This document shows, piece after piece, positions 17,014 through 26,896 of a stretch of DNA of 64,000 nt (the first letter of the stretch is position 1; every line of letters begins with the position of its first letter). This stretch comes from JACVRW01 sp963751835 (lineage in GTDB: Bacteria > Actinomycetota > Thermoleophilia > Solirubrobacterales > Thermoleophilaceae). The stretch is from NCBI GenBank assembly GCA_963751835.1, contig CAVVWD010000024.1, positions 1 to 64,000 of the forward strand. The letters are read 5' to 3'. The notes under the pieces were generated by a model. It had not been told where the DNA came from. It searched no databases and was given only the letters and a program-made list of their open reading frames with translations. Made by a program: the position numbers and the translations under genes.

Positions 17014-18603
17014 CTACTCCCACTCGATCGTGCCGGGCGGCTTCGACGTGATGTCGAGCGTCACCCGGTTGACCTGCGCGATCTCGTTGATCATCCGCGA
17101 GGCCACCCGCTCCAGCAGGTCGTACGGCAGCCGTGCCCAGTCGGCCGTCATCGCGTCGTCCGAGGTCACGGCCCTGATCACCACCACGTAGCCGTAGGTG
17201 CGCTCGTCGCCCTGGACCCCCACGCTGCGCAGGTCCGCCGGCAGCACGCAGAACGACTGCCAGAGCTCGCGATACAGGCCGGCCTCGCGGATCTCGTCCT
17301 GGAGGATCGCGTCGGCGTCGCGGAGGATCTCGAGGCGCTCCTTCGTGACCTCTCCGCTTACGACCCGAATCGCCAGGCCGGGACCCGGGAACGGCTGGCG
17401 CCAGACCAGCCGGTCGGTCAGGCCGAGCTCCGCGCCCACCTTCCGCACCTCGTCCTTGAACAGCATGCGCAGCGGCTCGACGAGCTTGAACTCGAGGTCC
17501 TCCGGGAGGCCGCCGACGTTGTGATGCGACTTGATCGTGGCCGCGCCGGTGCCGCCGCCGGACTCGATCACGTCCGAGTAGAGCGTGCCCTGGACCAGGT
17601 ACTCAGGCTTGCCGAGCCTCGACGCCTGCTCCTCGAACACCCGGATGAACTCCTCGCCGATTATCTTGCGCTTGCGCTCGGGCTCGCTGACCCCGGCCAG
17701 CCGCGCGAGGAAGCGTTCCTCGGCGTCGACTGCGATCAGCGGCACCTTGAAGTGGTCGCGGAAGGCCGCCACCACCTGGTTGCCCTCGTTCTTGCGCATC
17801 AAGCCATGGTCGACGAACACGCAGGTGAGCTGGTCGCCGACGGCCCTGTAGGTGAGCAGGGCAGCGACCGAGGAGTCGACGCCCCCCGAGAGGCCGCAGA
17901 TGACCTTGCCGTCCCCAATCTGCTCGCGGATGCGGGCCACCTGCTCCTCGATGACGGACTCGGCCGTCCACGCCATGTCGCAGCCGCAGATGTCGCGCAG
18001 GAACGTCTCGAGGATCTGCGTGCCGTACGGGGTGTGCACGACCTCCGGGTGGAACTGGATGCCGTAGAGACCGCGCTGCAGGTGCTCGATCGCCGCCACC
18101 GGCGACTCCGTCGAGGCGGCCAGTGCCGCAAAGCCGGGTGGAGCCTCGAAGACGGTGTCGCGGTGGCTCATCCAGCAGGACTGGTCGCCGGGCGTCCCGG
18201 CGAGGAGCCGCCCGGGCTCGCTCACCGTCAGCCGCGAGCGGCCGAACTCGCCCACCTCGGCGCCCTCGACCCGCCCGCCGAGTTCGAGCACCATCGCCTG
18301 CATGCCGTAGCAGATGCCGAGCACGGGGACTCCCAGCTCGAGCAGCTCGCGGCGCAGCTTCGGCGCGCCGTCCGCGTAGACCGAGGCCGGCCCGCCGGAG
18401 AGGATCAGCCCCTTCGGCTGCCGTCCGCGGACCTCCTCGATCGGAACGTGATGCGGGAGCAGCTCGGCGAACACCCCACACTCCCGGACGCGGCGAGCGA
18501 TCAGCTGCGAGTACTGGCCCCCGAAGTCGAGGACGAGAACCTCGTCGGTTGCAGCGCCCGGAGTGGTGGCGGAGGCGGGGGCAGTGACCGCCTCGCTGCT
18601 CAC
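17014..18603 (-). CDS. guaA: GMP synthase (glutamine-hydrolyzing)
   Basis: Converts XMP to GMP. The class I amidotransferase domain (about 20-210) has VLVLDFGGQYSQLIARRV and the nucleophile motif GICYGMQAM; the ATP-pyrophosphatase domain has GLSGGVDSSVAALL (near 250); the dimerisation domain ends with the family-typical KPPGTIEWE. Start is uncertain: GTG 18603 (VSSEAV) is preferred, but a TTG at 18639 is in frame; neither has a good ribosome site. It follows guaB3 by about 120 bases on the same strand, so the last two GMP steps are together. Confidence 0.95.
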   Translation of the reverse strand: MSSEAVTAPASATTPGAATDEVLVLDFGGQYSQLIARRVRECGVFAELLPHHVPIEEVRGRQPKGLILSGGPASVYADGAPKLRRELLELGVPVLGICYGMQAMVLELGGRVEGAEVGEFGRSRLTVSEPGRLLAGTPGDQSCWMSHRDTVFEAPPGFAALAASTESPVAAIEHLQRGLYGIQFHPEVVHTPYGTQILETFLRDICGCDMAWTAESVIEEQVARIREQIGDGKVICGLSGGVDSSVAALLTYRAVGDQLTCVFVDHGLMRKNEGNQVVAAFRDHFKVPLIAVDAEERFLARLAGVSEPERKRKIIGEEFIRVFEEQASRLGKPEYLVQGTLYSDVIESGGGTGAATIKSHHNVGGLPEDLEFKLVEPLRMLFKDEVRKVGAELGLTDRLVWRQPFPGPGLAIRVVSGEVTKERLEILRDADAILQDEIREAGLYRELWQSFCVLPADLRSVGVQGDERTYGYVVVIRAVTSDDAMTADWARLPYDLLERVASRMINEIAQVNRVTLDITSKPPGTIEWE

Positions 18604-18724
18604 CGAGCGTCTGCCACGTGCGAAAACCGAGCCTGGCAAGGACGCAGGGAGCGACGCGTGCTTCGCACGCGAGCGACCGAGGACGCCGCCAGGCGAAGGT
18701 TTGCAGCCGTGGCAGGCGCTCGGG

Positions 18725-19950
18725 TCACTCGACGAGTGCCGGGTCCGCGAGGATGCCGTTCGACTCCGGGTGCGCGGCCGCGGCGGCGGTGGCGCCCATC
18801 CCGACCTCCTGGGCGCGCTGGAGCTGCTTGCCCTCGGACTGCAGCGCCGGCGCGACCATCACCTCGGCCTTGTGGAACGCCGGGATGTCCTCGTAGCCGC
18901 AGGTGGCCATCGAGGTCCGCAGGCTGCCCATCAGGTTGAAGGTGCCGTCGTTCTCGTGCGCCGGGCCGAGCAGGATCTGCTCGATCGTGCCGTTCTGCGC
19001 CGTCTGGACGCGGGCGCCGCGCGGCAGCGTGGGATGGAACGTCGCCATGCCCCAGTGGTAGCCGCGCCCGGGCGCCTCGTAGGCGCGCGCGAGCGGCGAG
19101 CCGATCATCACGGCGTCCGCGCCACAGGCGAACGCCTTCGAGACGTCGCCGCCGTTGCGCATGCCGCCGTCGGCGATGACCTTGACGTACTCACCCGTCT
19201 CGAGCATGTGCTGCGAGCGCGCGGCGGCGACATCGGCGATGGCCGTGGCCTGCGGGACCCCGATCCCGAGGACGCCCCGGGTCGTGCACGCTGCGCCGGG
19301 GCCAACGCCCACCAGCACGCCGACTGCCCCGGTGCGCATGAGGTGCAGCCCGGTCGCGTAGGACGCGCAGCCGCCGACGAGCCACCGGCACCGGCACCTC
19401 GCGGATGAACTCCTTCAGGTTGAGGGGCTCCGAGCGCGTCGACACGTGCTCGGCCGAGATCACGGTGCCCTGGATGACGAGGATGTCGAGCCCGGCCTCG
19501 AGCGCGGTCTCGTAGTGGTCGCGCACGCGCTGGGGGGTGAGCGAGGCCGCCGCCACCACGCCCTGGTCCTTGATCTCCCTGATGCGCTGCGCGATCAGCT
19601 CCTCGCGCACGGGCTCGGAGTAGATGCGCTGCATCTCGGCGGTGGCGTCCTCCTTGGGCTGCTCCGCGATCCGCTCGAGCTCGCCGGCCGCATCGTCGTA
19701 GCGGGTCCAGATCCCCTCGAGGTTGAGCACGCCGAGCCCGCCCAGCTTGCCCAGGATGCCGGCCGTCTCCGGGCGAGACCACGCCGTCCATGGCCGAGGC
19801 GAGCAGCGGCAGCTCGAAGCGATAGGGCCCCAGCGTCCAGGTGATATCGATGTCGTCCGGATCGCGCGTGCGCCGGCTCGGCACGATCGCGATGTCATCG
19901 AAGCCATATGCGCGGCGACCCTTCTTGCCGCGTCCGATCTCAACTTCCAT
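18725..19950 (-). pseudogene. guaB3: GuaB3-type IMP dehydrogenase family protein, disrupted by two +1 insertions
   Basis: Three frames together give one full protein: MEVEIGRGKKGRRAYGFDD from ATG 19950 to SAMDGVVSP, then a second frame GILGKLGGLGVLNLEG to FIREVPVPV, then a third frame ATGLHLMRTGAVGVLVG to the end. Removing one C near 19769-19770 and one base near 19379 restores a continuous 407-residue GuaB3 sequence, including VGGCASYATG. The length 1226 equals 3x408+2, as expected for two extra bases. The catalytic region VGPGAACTTRGVLGIGVPQ is intact. This is a housekeeping-type gene next to guaA, so sequencing error is more likely than decay. Confidence 0.85.
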
Positions 19951-20054
19951 GGAGGGATCCTAGGTTCGGCGGCGGACGGTCGTCTGACCATACCAATGGC
20001 CTCGCGGGCGTATCCTGGGCCTGTGTCGAGGCTGCCCGGTCCGAGCCGGCTGAG

Positions 20055-21017
20055 CTATCCCACGTGGAGCTCGGGGGTCTCGAGCTCCTCCACGCGGACC
20101 TCGGGCACGAGCCGCTCGACCTCCCTCAGCTCCACCTGGCCGGCGCCGAAGTGCTGGGTCGACTCGGCCCCGCACGCCACCGCGAAGCGCAGCGAGTCCT
20201 CGTGGCCGCTCCCCCCGTAGCGGGAGGCCACGAAGCCGGCCAGGAAGGCATCGCCCGAGCCGACCGTGGACACGGGCTCGAGCGGCTCTAGCGTCGCGCG
20301 GTAGCCGCGCCGCTCCCCGCCCTCGCCGAGCAGGGCAAGGCATCCGTCGTGCAACGTCATGATCGACTCGCGCGCGCCCAGCTCGACCATCTCGCGAACG
20401 GCGCTGCGACGGTCGCTCTCGTCGTCGAACTCGTAGCCCACGAGCCCCTCGGCCTCGAGCTCGTTCGGGCTCACCACGTCCGGCCCGTGACGGGTGGCCG
20501 CGCGCATCGGCTCGCCCTCCGAGTCGAGCACCGTCGTCACCCCGAGGCGCTTCATCTCGTCGATCAGGCGGCCGTAGAGACCCGGCTCGACGCCGCGCGG
20601 GAGGCTGCCCGCTATCACGCACACCGCCGCGCCCTTGGCGAGGTACAGCAGCTTGTCGAGGAACAGCTCGAGCTCGCCCTCGGAAACGTGCGGCCCGTGC
20701 TCGTTGATCTCGGTCTGCTCGCCGCTCGTGGGGTCGACCACGGCGGTGGAGGTGCGCGACTCCTCGCGGATGCGCACGAAGTCGTTGAGGATGCCCTCCT
20801 CGGTGAGGTGCTCGACGATCCGCGTGCCCGTCGGGCCGCCCGTGATGCCCGTCGCGATCACCGGCTGGCCGAGCGCCCGCAGCGTGCGCGCGACGTTCAC
20901 GCCCTTGCCTCCGGCCATCGCGGTCTGCTCGACCGCGCGGTGGCGGCGACCGAGGCGAAAGTTCGGGACGGCGAGGGTCTTGTCGATCGCCGCGTTGAGG
21001 GTGACGGTGATGATCAT
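20055..21017 (-). CDS. 1-phosphofructokinase-type PfkB family hexose kinase
   Basis: A 320-residue ribokinase-fold sugar kinase. It opens with MIITVTLNAAIDKTL, typical of FruK/PfkB/LacC proteins, has MAGGKGVNVARTLRALG (substrate motif) and the ATP/anion-hole motif TVGSGDAFLAGF with the catalytic Asp. Likely reaction is ATP phosphorylation of fructose-1-phosphate, fructose-6-phosphate or tagatose-6-phosphate; no PTS gene is adjacent to discriminate. ATG 21017 overlaps the dacA stop by four bases. A 104-base gap separates it from guaB3. Confidence 0.88.
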   Translation of the reverse strand: MIITVTLNAAIDKTLAVPNFRLGRRHRAVEQTAMAGGKGVNVARTLRALGQPVIATGITGGPTGTRIVEHLTEEGILNDFVRIREESRTSTAVVDPTSGEQTEINEHGPHVSEGELELFLDKLLYLAKGAAVCVIAGSLPRGVEPGLYGRLIDEMKRLGVTTVLDSEGEPMRAATRHGPDVVSPNELEAEGLVGYEFDDESDRRSAVREMVELGARESIMTLHDGCLALLGEGGERRGYRATLEPLEPVSTVGSGDAFLAGFVASRYGGSGHEDSLRFAVACGAESTQHFGAGQVELREVERLVPEVRVEELETPELHVG

Positions 21018-22216
21018 GTGGGTAGGCGCCGGCGCCCGAGCACGAGCAGCACGGCTATGGGGGCGGCGAGCAGGATGGCGAGGCCGAGCACCAAGGTCAA
21101 GGGGACGCCCAGTACCGAAGTGAGGACCCTCAGGGTCCCCGCTTCGGGCACCTCCGCCGCCGTGACGAGTGCAACCCGTCGCACGGGCTCGCCGTCGACC
21201 AGCACGGTCACGAGGCCGGCCCGCGTACCCGCGGGAAGGGGTCCCTCGAGCTCCTCCCGGGACCTGACCCGGCGCCGGATGCGCTCGCCCCTGCGGACCG
21301 TGACGACCGCGCCGCGGCGCGGAACGAGCCGCGCCCGCTCGTCGTAGTAGCGAATGTCGGCGCGCGCGAGCGAGAGCTCGGGGTCGAGCACACGCACGCG
21401 CTTGAACTGCTTCAGGCCCCAGCTGAGGAGCTCGAGCGTGTCCGCATCGCGTGCCGCCTCGCTCGGCTCGCCGAGGACCACGCTTATGACCTCGGCCCCG
21501 CCGCGCCCCTCGGCGGAGCCGACGAGCACGTAGCCCGCGCCCAACGTGTGCCCGGTCTTGACCCCCGAGACCCAGGGCGTGCTCGCCACCAGTGGGTTGC
21601 GGTTGTCGATCACGCGCGGGACGGCTCCGGAGTCGAGCTCGGCCACCGGCATGTCGACGATCCGCGCGAAGCGCGGGCGCCCGAGCAGGAGCCTCGTCAG
21701 GTCGGCGAGGTCGCGGGCGCTGGAGTAGTTCGACGGATCGTCCAGGCCGATCGGGTTGGCGTAGCTCGTGTTCTCGAGCCCGAGCTCGGCGGCCCGCGCA
21801 TTCATGTCCTCCACGAAGGCCGACCGCGAGCCGGACAGGTTCTCGGCGATCGCGGCCGCGGCGTCGTTCGCGCTCTCGAGGAGGAGCGCCTCGAGCAGGT
21901 CCTGGACCGTCATGCGCTCGCCGGCCCGGAGATTGATGCGCGACTCCGCCGGCAGGGCGTCGTACGCCGGTGCCGTGAAGACCTCGCCCGGACGCGCGCG
22001 TTCGAGCGCGAGCAGGGCGGTCATCAGCTTGGTCGTGCTCGCCACCGCCCGGCGCTCGTCGGACCGCTTGGCGAACATGACCTCGCCGTTGCGCGCGTCG
22101 ACGACGATCGCGGCGGCGGCGGAGCTCACGTCTGGAGGACGTTGCGCGGCGGCGCGGGCCGGAACAGCGGCCGCGAACGCAGCCAGCGCGACCAGCGTCA
22201 GCAGGGACACCCTCAC
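21014..22216 (-). CDS. dacA: D-alanyl-D-alanine carboxypeptidase (PBP5 type)
   Basis: Trims the terminal D-Ala of peptidoglycan stem peptides. The 400-residue protein has a signal peptide (about 1-25), the serine motif STTKLM, the SAN motif in LLESANDAAAAIAE and KTG in SGVKTGHTLGAGY. A PBP5-like C-terminal beta domain (about 275-355) and a C-terminal helix with arginine-rich end (LGLAILLAAPIAVLLVLGRRR) anchor it in the membrane. Start is GTG 22216, overlapping the LysM gene stop by four bases (GTGA). Confidence 0.93.
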   Translation of the reverse strand: MRVSLLTLVALAAFAAAVPARAAAQRPPDVSSAAAAIVVDARNGEVMFAKRSDERRAVASTTKLMTALLALERARPGEVFTAPAYDALPAESRINLRAGERMTVQDLLEALLLESANDAAAAIAENLSGSRSAFVEDMNARAAELGLENTSYANPIGLDDPSNYSSARDLADLTRLLLGRPRFARIVDMPVAELDSGAVPRVIDNRNPLVASTPWVSGVKTGHTLGAGYVLVGSAEGRGGAEVISVVLGEPSEAARDADTLELLSWGLKQFKRVRVLDPELSLARADIRYYDERARLVPRRGAVVTVRRGERIRRRVRSREELEGPLPAGTRAGLVTVLVDGEPVRRVALVTAAEVPEAGTLRVLTSVLGVPLTLVLGLAILLAAPIAVLLVLGRRRLPT

Positions 22217-22554
22217 TCGCGCAGCTTGATTCTCTGCCCGACGACGAGCGCCTGCGGATCGACCTCCGGGTTCAGCAGCTCCAGCTGCTCGACGGACACG
22301 CCGGTCTTCTCCGCTATAGAGCCGAAGCTGTCGCCCGGCTTGACCACGTAGTTCGGGCGCAGCCTGCGGCCCCGACCGGTCGTGGTTGTGCGCTCGGTGC
22401 TGGTCTGCTCCGTTGTCGTTGCGGTCGACTCGCTGTTGTCGCCGTCCGCAAGGTCCGAGTTGGCGATCACGACCGTGACCGCGCCCGCCACGAGGACCAA
22501 GGCCAGCGGCGCCAGCAGGCGATAGGGGCTGCGTCGTCGTCGGTGATCTGGCAT
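22213..22554 (-). CDS. membrane-anchored LysM protein
   Basis: A 113-residue protein: basic N-terminus (MPDHRRRRS), one helix (LLAPLALVLVAGAVTVVIA, about 13-32), a Thr/Ser-rich linker and a C-terminal LysM domain (about 67-112; YVVKPGDSFGSIAEKTGVS ... LNPEVDPQALVVGQRIKL). LysM binds N-acetylglucosamine polymers, so it probably sits at the cell wall facing outward. ATG 22554 has GGGAGG just upstream; the longer frame to 22584 is less likely. Coupled to dacA. Confidence 0.87.
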   Translation of the reverse strand: MPDHRRRRSPYRLLAPLALVLVAGAVTVVIANSDLADGDNSESTATTTEQTSTERTTTTGRGRRLRPNYVVKPGDSFGSIAEKTGVSVEQLELLNPEVDPQALVVGQRIKLRE

Positions 22555-22678
22555 CGGTCCTCCCAGGCAAGCGCCGCGGAGCATAGGGAGGCGGGCACCG
22601 TAAACGGCGCTCGCGTGCTGGAGGGAGGTTCAACGCGGCGTCGCGCGACCCTGCCGCGCGCCGGCCGGCGTGCGGCCT

Positions 22679-23605
22679 TCAGAGCGCCTCGACGGCGGCG
22701 CGGAGCTCCTCCGCAGCGGCCGCCGCGGCGCTCGCGGGATCCCCTCCGCGCTCCCGGTGCGCGTCCACTATCGAGCGCGACGCGCTGACGAGCGCCGCGG
22801 CGGGACCGGGGGCGAACGCGGGGCCGAGCTCCTCCACACGGCCGCCCTGCGCCCCGACTCCGGGCAGCAGGAAGATTGCGTTCGGCATCAGCTCCCTGAG
22901 CCTGGCGAGGTGGTCCGAACGGGTGGCGCCGGCCACGGCCCCGATGGCCGAGAGCCCGCCGTCACCAACGTGGTCCGCGCCCAGCTCGGCGACCAGGCGT
23001 GCGAGGCGCTCGTAGAGCGGCGGCTCGCCCTCGTCCTGCAGCTCCGCCGCTCCCGGGTTCGAGGTGCGGACGAGCACGAAGCACCCCGCGCCGCTCTCGG
23101 CCGCGGCGTCGGTGAGCGGCTCGAGCGCGTCGCGCCCGAGCAGCGGGTTGGCGGTGAACGCGTCCGCACCGAGGCCGCTCACTGCGCCGAACGGCCCGGG
23201 TGTCTCGCCTACCAGAGCCTGCGCGTAGGCACGGGCCGTGACCGGCACGTCCCCGCGCTTCCCGTCTGCGATCACGAGCAGGCCGTGGTCATGAGCGATC
23301 GCCACGACCTGCTCGAGGACGTCCCAGCCGGGCGCGCCGAGTCTCTCGAAGCAGGCGAGCTGTGGTTTGACCGCCACGCACGCAGGCCCGGCCGCGACGA
23401 TCGCCGCACGGCAGTGCTCGTTGACCGCCTCGGCCGTCCTGATGCGCGCGAGATGCGGTTCGCCCCCGCCGCGGCCCAGCCGCTCGACCGCCTCCGGCCA
23501 CAGGGCGGCGGGATCCGGATCGAGCCCAAGCACGACGCGGCTGCGGCGCTCTTCGACGAGCGCCGCAAGCCGGTCGGCGAAATGGGGCCGCATGCCCCCG
23601 GTCAT
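22679..23605 (-). CDS. pyrF: orotidine-5'-phosphate decarboxylase (type 2)
   Basis: Last step of UMP synthesis. The 308-residue protein has the catalytic charge-network motif VIADGKRGDVPVTA (D-x-K-R-x-D, near residue 100), the N-terminal VVLGLDPDP and the C-terminal FLLPGVGAQGGRVEEL phosphate-binding region, all typical of the longer PyrF subfamily 2 found in actinobacteria. Start may be ATG 23605 or the in-frame ATG 23593; neither has a clear ribosome site. Confidence 0.95.
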   Translation of the reverse strand: MTGGMRPHFADRLAALVEERRSRVVLGLDPDPAALWPEAVERLGRGGGEPHLARIRTAEAVNEHCRAAIVAAGPACVAVKPQLACFERLGAPGWDVLEQVVAIAHDHGLLVIADGKRGDVPVTARAYAQALVGETPGPFGAVSGLGADAFTANPLLGRDALEPLTDAAAESGAGCFVLVRTSNPGAAELQDEGEPPLYERLARLVAELGADHVGDGGLSAIGAVAGATRSDHLARLRELMPNAIFLLPGVGAQGGRVEELGPAFAPGPAAALVSASRSIVDAHRERGGDPASAAAAAAEELRAAVEAL

Positions 23606-23725
23606 GGCTGCGGCTCAGGCTCAGCCGTTCGAGGGCCCCGCCTCGCCCGGACGCACGGTGCGGAGATGACTCCGCCGGTCCGCGGTCGAGGACGCCGGCG
23701 GGCGATGGCTATCGAACGGGTGGGG

Positions 23726-24004
23726 CTAGCTGCCCTTGACGGCGGACTTCAGCGCCGATCCCGCCGAGAAGCGCGGCACCCTGCTAGCGGCGATCTGGAT
23801 CTTCTCTCCGGTTTGCGGGTTGACTCCCTGACGTGCGCTGCGGTCCGCCACGGAGAACTTCCCGAAGCCGGTGAAGTTGATCTCACCGCCGCGGGACAGG
23901 ACCTCCTGTATCGAGTCGAGAACGGCGTCGACGGCCTTGCTCGCCTCGCCCTTTCCCAGTCCACTGCTCTCCGCGACCCGGTCCACGAACTCGGCCTTCG
24001 TCAC
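23726..24004 (-). CDS. hup: HU-family DNA-binding protein
   Basis: A 92-residue nucleoid protein. The HU signature is seen in GFGKFSVADRSARQGVNPQTG and the helices VTKAEFVDRVAESSGLGKGEASKAV. It has the bare HU length without the Lys/Ala-rich C-terminal tail common in mycobacterial and many actinobacterial HU proteins. GTG 24004 is chosen because AAGGAGG (minus strand, 24010-24016) lies five bases upstream. The 163-base gap up to tldE has space for its own promoter. Confidence 0.93.
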   Translation of the reverse strand: MTKAEFVDRVAESSGLGKGEASKAVDAVLDSIQEVLSRGGEINFTGFGKFSVADRSARQGVNPQTGEKIQIAASRVPRFSAGSALKSAVKGS

Positions 24005-24167
24005 GATCTCCTCCTTGCCGGGGGCAACTACTTCGGGCGCAACGTAACAACGCACCCGGACGACAGAAGCGCGAATTCCCGCTCAGCAAGCGGAAAAGCG
24101 CGCTCGTTACGAGCCTTTCCGGGCGCCTGGGAGACCAAACGCGGCGTGGATTGCGGTTTGCGGGGCC

Positions 24168-25514
24168 TCAGGAGCCCGAAACCGACATCTCGCCGATCAG
24201 CACCGGGGGCGCCTTCACGCTCCCTCCGAAGGGCACCCAGCGGCCTTCCGAGCCGACCGACCGGACCGCGCGCAACATCGACACCAGGTCGCTGGCGATG
24301 GTCAATTCCCGAACCGGCGCGCCGAGCTCGCCGTTCTCTATCAGCCGGCCCGAGGCGCCGACGGAGAAGGTCCCGGAAACGGGATTGACCCCGGAGTGCA
24401 GCCCGGCCACGTCGGTCACGTACAGCCCGTCCCCCGCCGCGCGGATGAGCCCGGCGAGGTCGTCGGTCCCCGGCTCGACGATCAGGTTTGTCGTGCCCAC
24501 CGACGGCGGCGAGCGGTACGAGCCCCGGCTCGCGTTGCCAGTGGTCTCGGTACCGGCCTTGCGCGCCGTGCGGGCGTCATAGAGGAAGCCGAGCAGCCGC
24601 CCGCCCTCGATCAGCGGTGTGCGCCGGGTCGGCGACCCCTCCGCGTCGAAGGGTGCGCTCGCAGGGCCCTCCGGATGGGTGCCGTCGTCGACGAGCGCGA
24701 GCGCGGGATCGGCCACCTCGTCGCCCTCGCGGCCCGCGAACAGCGAGCGTCCGCGCTGCACGGCCTCGGCGGACAGCATCGAGCCGATGAACCCGAGGAA
24801 CGACGCGGCCACGAATGCGTCCAGCACCACGGCGCAGCGGCTGCTCTCCGGCCGGCGCGCACCCATCAGAGCGAGCGCTCGCTCGGCGGCCTCGTCGCCG
24901 ATCGCCTCCGCGTCGAGCGCGTCGGGGTCACGACCGAGACCGACCCCGAGCCCGGTCATCAGGTCTGCCCCTGCTCCGGCGAAGGCCGACGCGTACGCCC
25001 AGGCCTGTGTGGCGGAGTAGGTGGCCGAGAACCCGCGCGAGTTGACGAGCGCAACCGTGCCCTCGGCGTCCGAATAGACGGCGTTCTCGACCTGCGTGAC
25101 TCCCTCGTGGGCCCGCGCCGCCCGCTCGATCGCCAACGCCAGCTCGACCTTGCGAGCGGTCGACCACTCGGCCAGCGCCGGCGAGGCGAGCCCGTCGACC
25201 GCGGCCGTGCCGAACTCGGCCGGAAACCCCGCGTCCTCGTCCTCGTCGGCCACCTCGGCCGCCTCGCGCGCGGCGCGCGCGACCTGGGCGACCCCCTCGT
25301 CCGACAGATCGGTGCCGTAGGCGTAGCCCGCGCGCGCGCCGGCGAACACGCGCACTCCGACGCCGCGCCCTCCGGCGTCGCTCAGGCTCTCGACCTCCCC
25401 GCCGTACACCCGGATGCGGCGGCTCGTCGACTCCTCCGCCCAGGCTTCGGCGTCGCTGGCGCCCGCGGCGAGCGCGGCGTCCACCGCCGTCCGGGAGGCG
25501 TCCTCGAGGCTCAC
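24168..25514 (-). CDS. tldE: TldE/PmbA-family metalloprotease subunit
   Basis: A 448-residue PmbA/TldE-like protein, partner of TldD in the heterodimeric protease that trims unfolded peptides (microcin B17 maturation and CcdA degradation in E. coli). It has the family segments SRRIRVYGGEVESLSDAGG, GVGVRVFAGARAGYAYG and RTPLIEGGRLLGFLYDARTA, and no HExxxH motif, as expected for the E subunit. ATG/GTG region at 25514 overlaps the tldD stop by four bases. An imperfect hairpin with a short T-run (about 24088-24122, minus strand) could end the operon. Confidence 0.9.
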   Translation of the reverse strand: MSLEDASRTAVDAALAAGASDAEAWAEESTSRRIRVYGGEVESLSDAGGRGVGVRVFAGARAGYAYGTDLSDEGVAQVARAAREAAEVADEDEDAGFPAEFGTAAVDGLASPALAEWSTARKVELALAIERAARAHEGVTQVENAVYSDAEGTVALVNSRGFSATYSATQAWAYASAFAGAGADLMTGLGVGLGRDPDALDAEAIGDEAAERALALMGARRPESSRCAVVLDAFVAASFLGFIGSMLSAEAVQRGRSLFAGREGDEVADPALALVDDGTHPEGPASAPFDAEGSPTRRTPLIEGGRLLGFLYDARTARKAGTETTGNASRGSYRSPPSVGTTNLIVEPGTDDLAGLIRAAGDGLYVTDVAGLHSGVNPVSGTFSVGASGRLIENGELGAPVRELTIASDLVSMLRAVRSVGSEGRWVPFGGSVKAPPVLIGEMSVSGS

Positions 25515-26896
25515 GAGCCGGTCCCGCCGACCGTCAGCTCGCGGAGGCGCACGTGGGGCTGCCCGACCCCTGCGGCAACGGACTGGCCCGCCTTGCCGCA
25601 GTAGCCGGTGGCGATCTCGAGGTCGGCGCCGATCCCGTCGATCGCCTCGAGTGCCTCGAGCCCGTTGCCGACCAGCGTCGCCCCGCGCACCGGCGCGGTG
25701 ACCCTCCCGCCTTCGATCAGGTAGCCCTCCGAGACGCCGAACACGAAGTCGCCGGTGGCGGGCTCCACCTGGCCGCCTCCGAACGAGACGGCGTACAGGC
25801 CGCGCTCCAGCTCGCCGATGAGCTCGTCCGGGGTGGCGTCGCCGGGAGCAAAGAAGGTGTTCGTCATCCGCGGCAGGGGCAGATGGCGGAAGGACTCGCG
25901 GCGGCCGTTGCCCGTCGACTCGACGCCGTCCTTGCGCGCCCGCAGTAGGTCGTAGAGGTACGAGGTGAGCCAGCCGTTCTCGATGATCGTCGTCCGGCCC
26001 GTGGGGGTGCCCTCGTCGTCGATCCCGTCACTGCCCCATTCGTTCGGCCGGCTGCCGTCGTCATACGCGGTCACGAACGCACCCGCGAGCTGCTCGCCGA
26101 TCCGGCCGGCGTAGACGCTCGCCCCCTTCTGAACCGCGTCCGCTTCGAGGCCATGGCCCACTGCCTCGTGCAGCAGCACGCCGCCGAAGCCGTTCCCGAC
26201 CACCACCGGCAGCCGGCCCGTGGGGGCATCGACCGCGTCGAGGAGCGTCAGCGCGCGCCGGGTAGCGTTCTCGGCCACCTCCTCGGGATCGGAATCGAGC
26301 AGCTCGAAGCCAACGTGGCCGCCTCGGGTGTCGGTGCCGGTCTCGACCCGGTCGTCCCGGCGCGCCACCACCTGGGCGCTGAGTCGCACGCGGGTGCGGT
26401 CGTCGGCGGCGGCGCGGCCGTCCGAGCCGTACACCTCCACGAGCCGCCTCGACTCGGCGTAGCCCACCCGCACCTGCGCCACCTCGGCGCCGGCGGCGCG
26501 GGCCCGGTCGTCGCACGCGCGCAGCAGGTCGGCCTTGCGCCGGGCCTCCACCTCCTCGGGGTGGATGGTCACGGGGTGCCCGTCGGCGCTCCAGAGCGCG
26601 GACAGCGCCGCCGGCCGCCGCGCCTCGCCGCGCACCCCCTGGGCGACCGAGCCGGCCACCCTCAGCAGGTCCGCCTCGGCGGTGCCGTCGACGTAGCCGT
26701 AGTAGCTCGACTCGCCCTGAACGACGCGCACGCAGACGCCGCGCTCGCGGCCGCCCTGCGGCCGCTCCACCCGGCGGTCGTCGAGCGTGAGCGAGAAGCC
26801 TTGGCGCGCCTCGGCGTAGAGCTCGGCGAGGTCACCGCCATGCGAGAGCGCCCGCTCCAGCACGGTCGTGGCGAGCTCTCGGTCGACCAGTGTCAA
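25511..26896 (-). CDS. tldD: TldD metalloprotease subunit
   Basis: The 461-residue catalytic subunit of the TldD/TldE protease; the zinc motif HEAVGH (residues 243-248, in VLLHEAVGHGLEAD) and the downstream C-terminal Cys region IATGYCGKAGQS are intact. In TldD/E the peptide is threaded as an extended chain into a cavity, so substrates are flexible peptides. Its start overlaps the stop of the basic-repeat protein gene by four bases, making four genes (28001 to 24168) one tightly coupled unit. Confidence 0.93.
   Translation of the reverse strand: MTLVDRELATTVLERALSHGGDLAELYAEARQGFSLTLDDRRVERPQGGRERGVCVRVVQGESSYYGYVDGTAEADLLRVAGSVAQGVRGEARRPAALSALWSADGHPVTIHPEEVEARRKADLLRACDDRARAAGAEVAQVRVGYAESRRLVEVYGSDGRAAADDRTRVRLSAQVVARRDDRVETGTDTRGGHVGFELLDSDPEEVAENATRRALTLLDAVDAPTGRLPVVVGNGFGGVLLHEAVGHGLEADAVQKGASVYAGRIGEQLAGAFVTAYDDGSRPNEWGSDGIDDEGTPTGRTTIIENGWLTSYLYDLLRARKDGVESTGNGRRESFRHLPLPRMTNTFFAPGDATPDELIGELERGLYAVSFGGGQVEPATGDFVFGVSEGYLIEGGRVTAPVRGATLVGNGLEALEAIDGIGADLEIATGYCGKAGQSVAAGVGQPHVRLRELTVGGTGS

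Noticed and set aside
18725..19950. Programmed frameshifting in guaB3
   Set aside because: Two +1 sites in one gene, no slippery sequence or stimulating structure seen, and similar +1 events in three unrelated genes make sequencing error the better explanation.
21014..22633. LysM-DacA fusion frame
   Set aside because: The part before 22216 is the wrong frame of the LysM gene; DacA has its own GTG start and signal peptide in a GTGA overlap.
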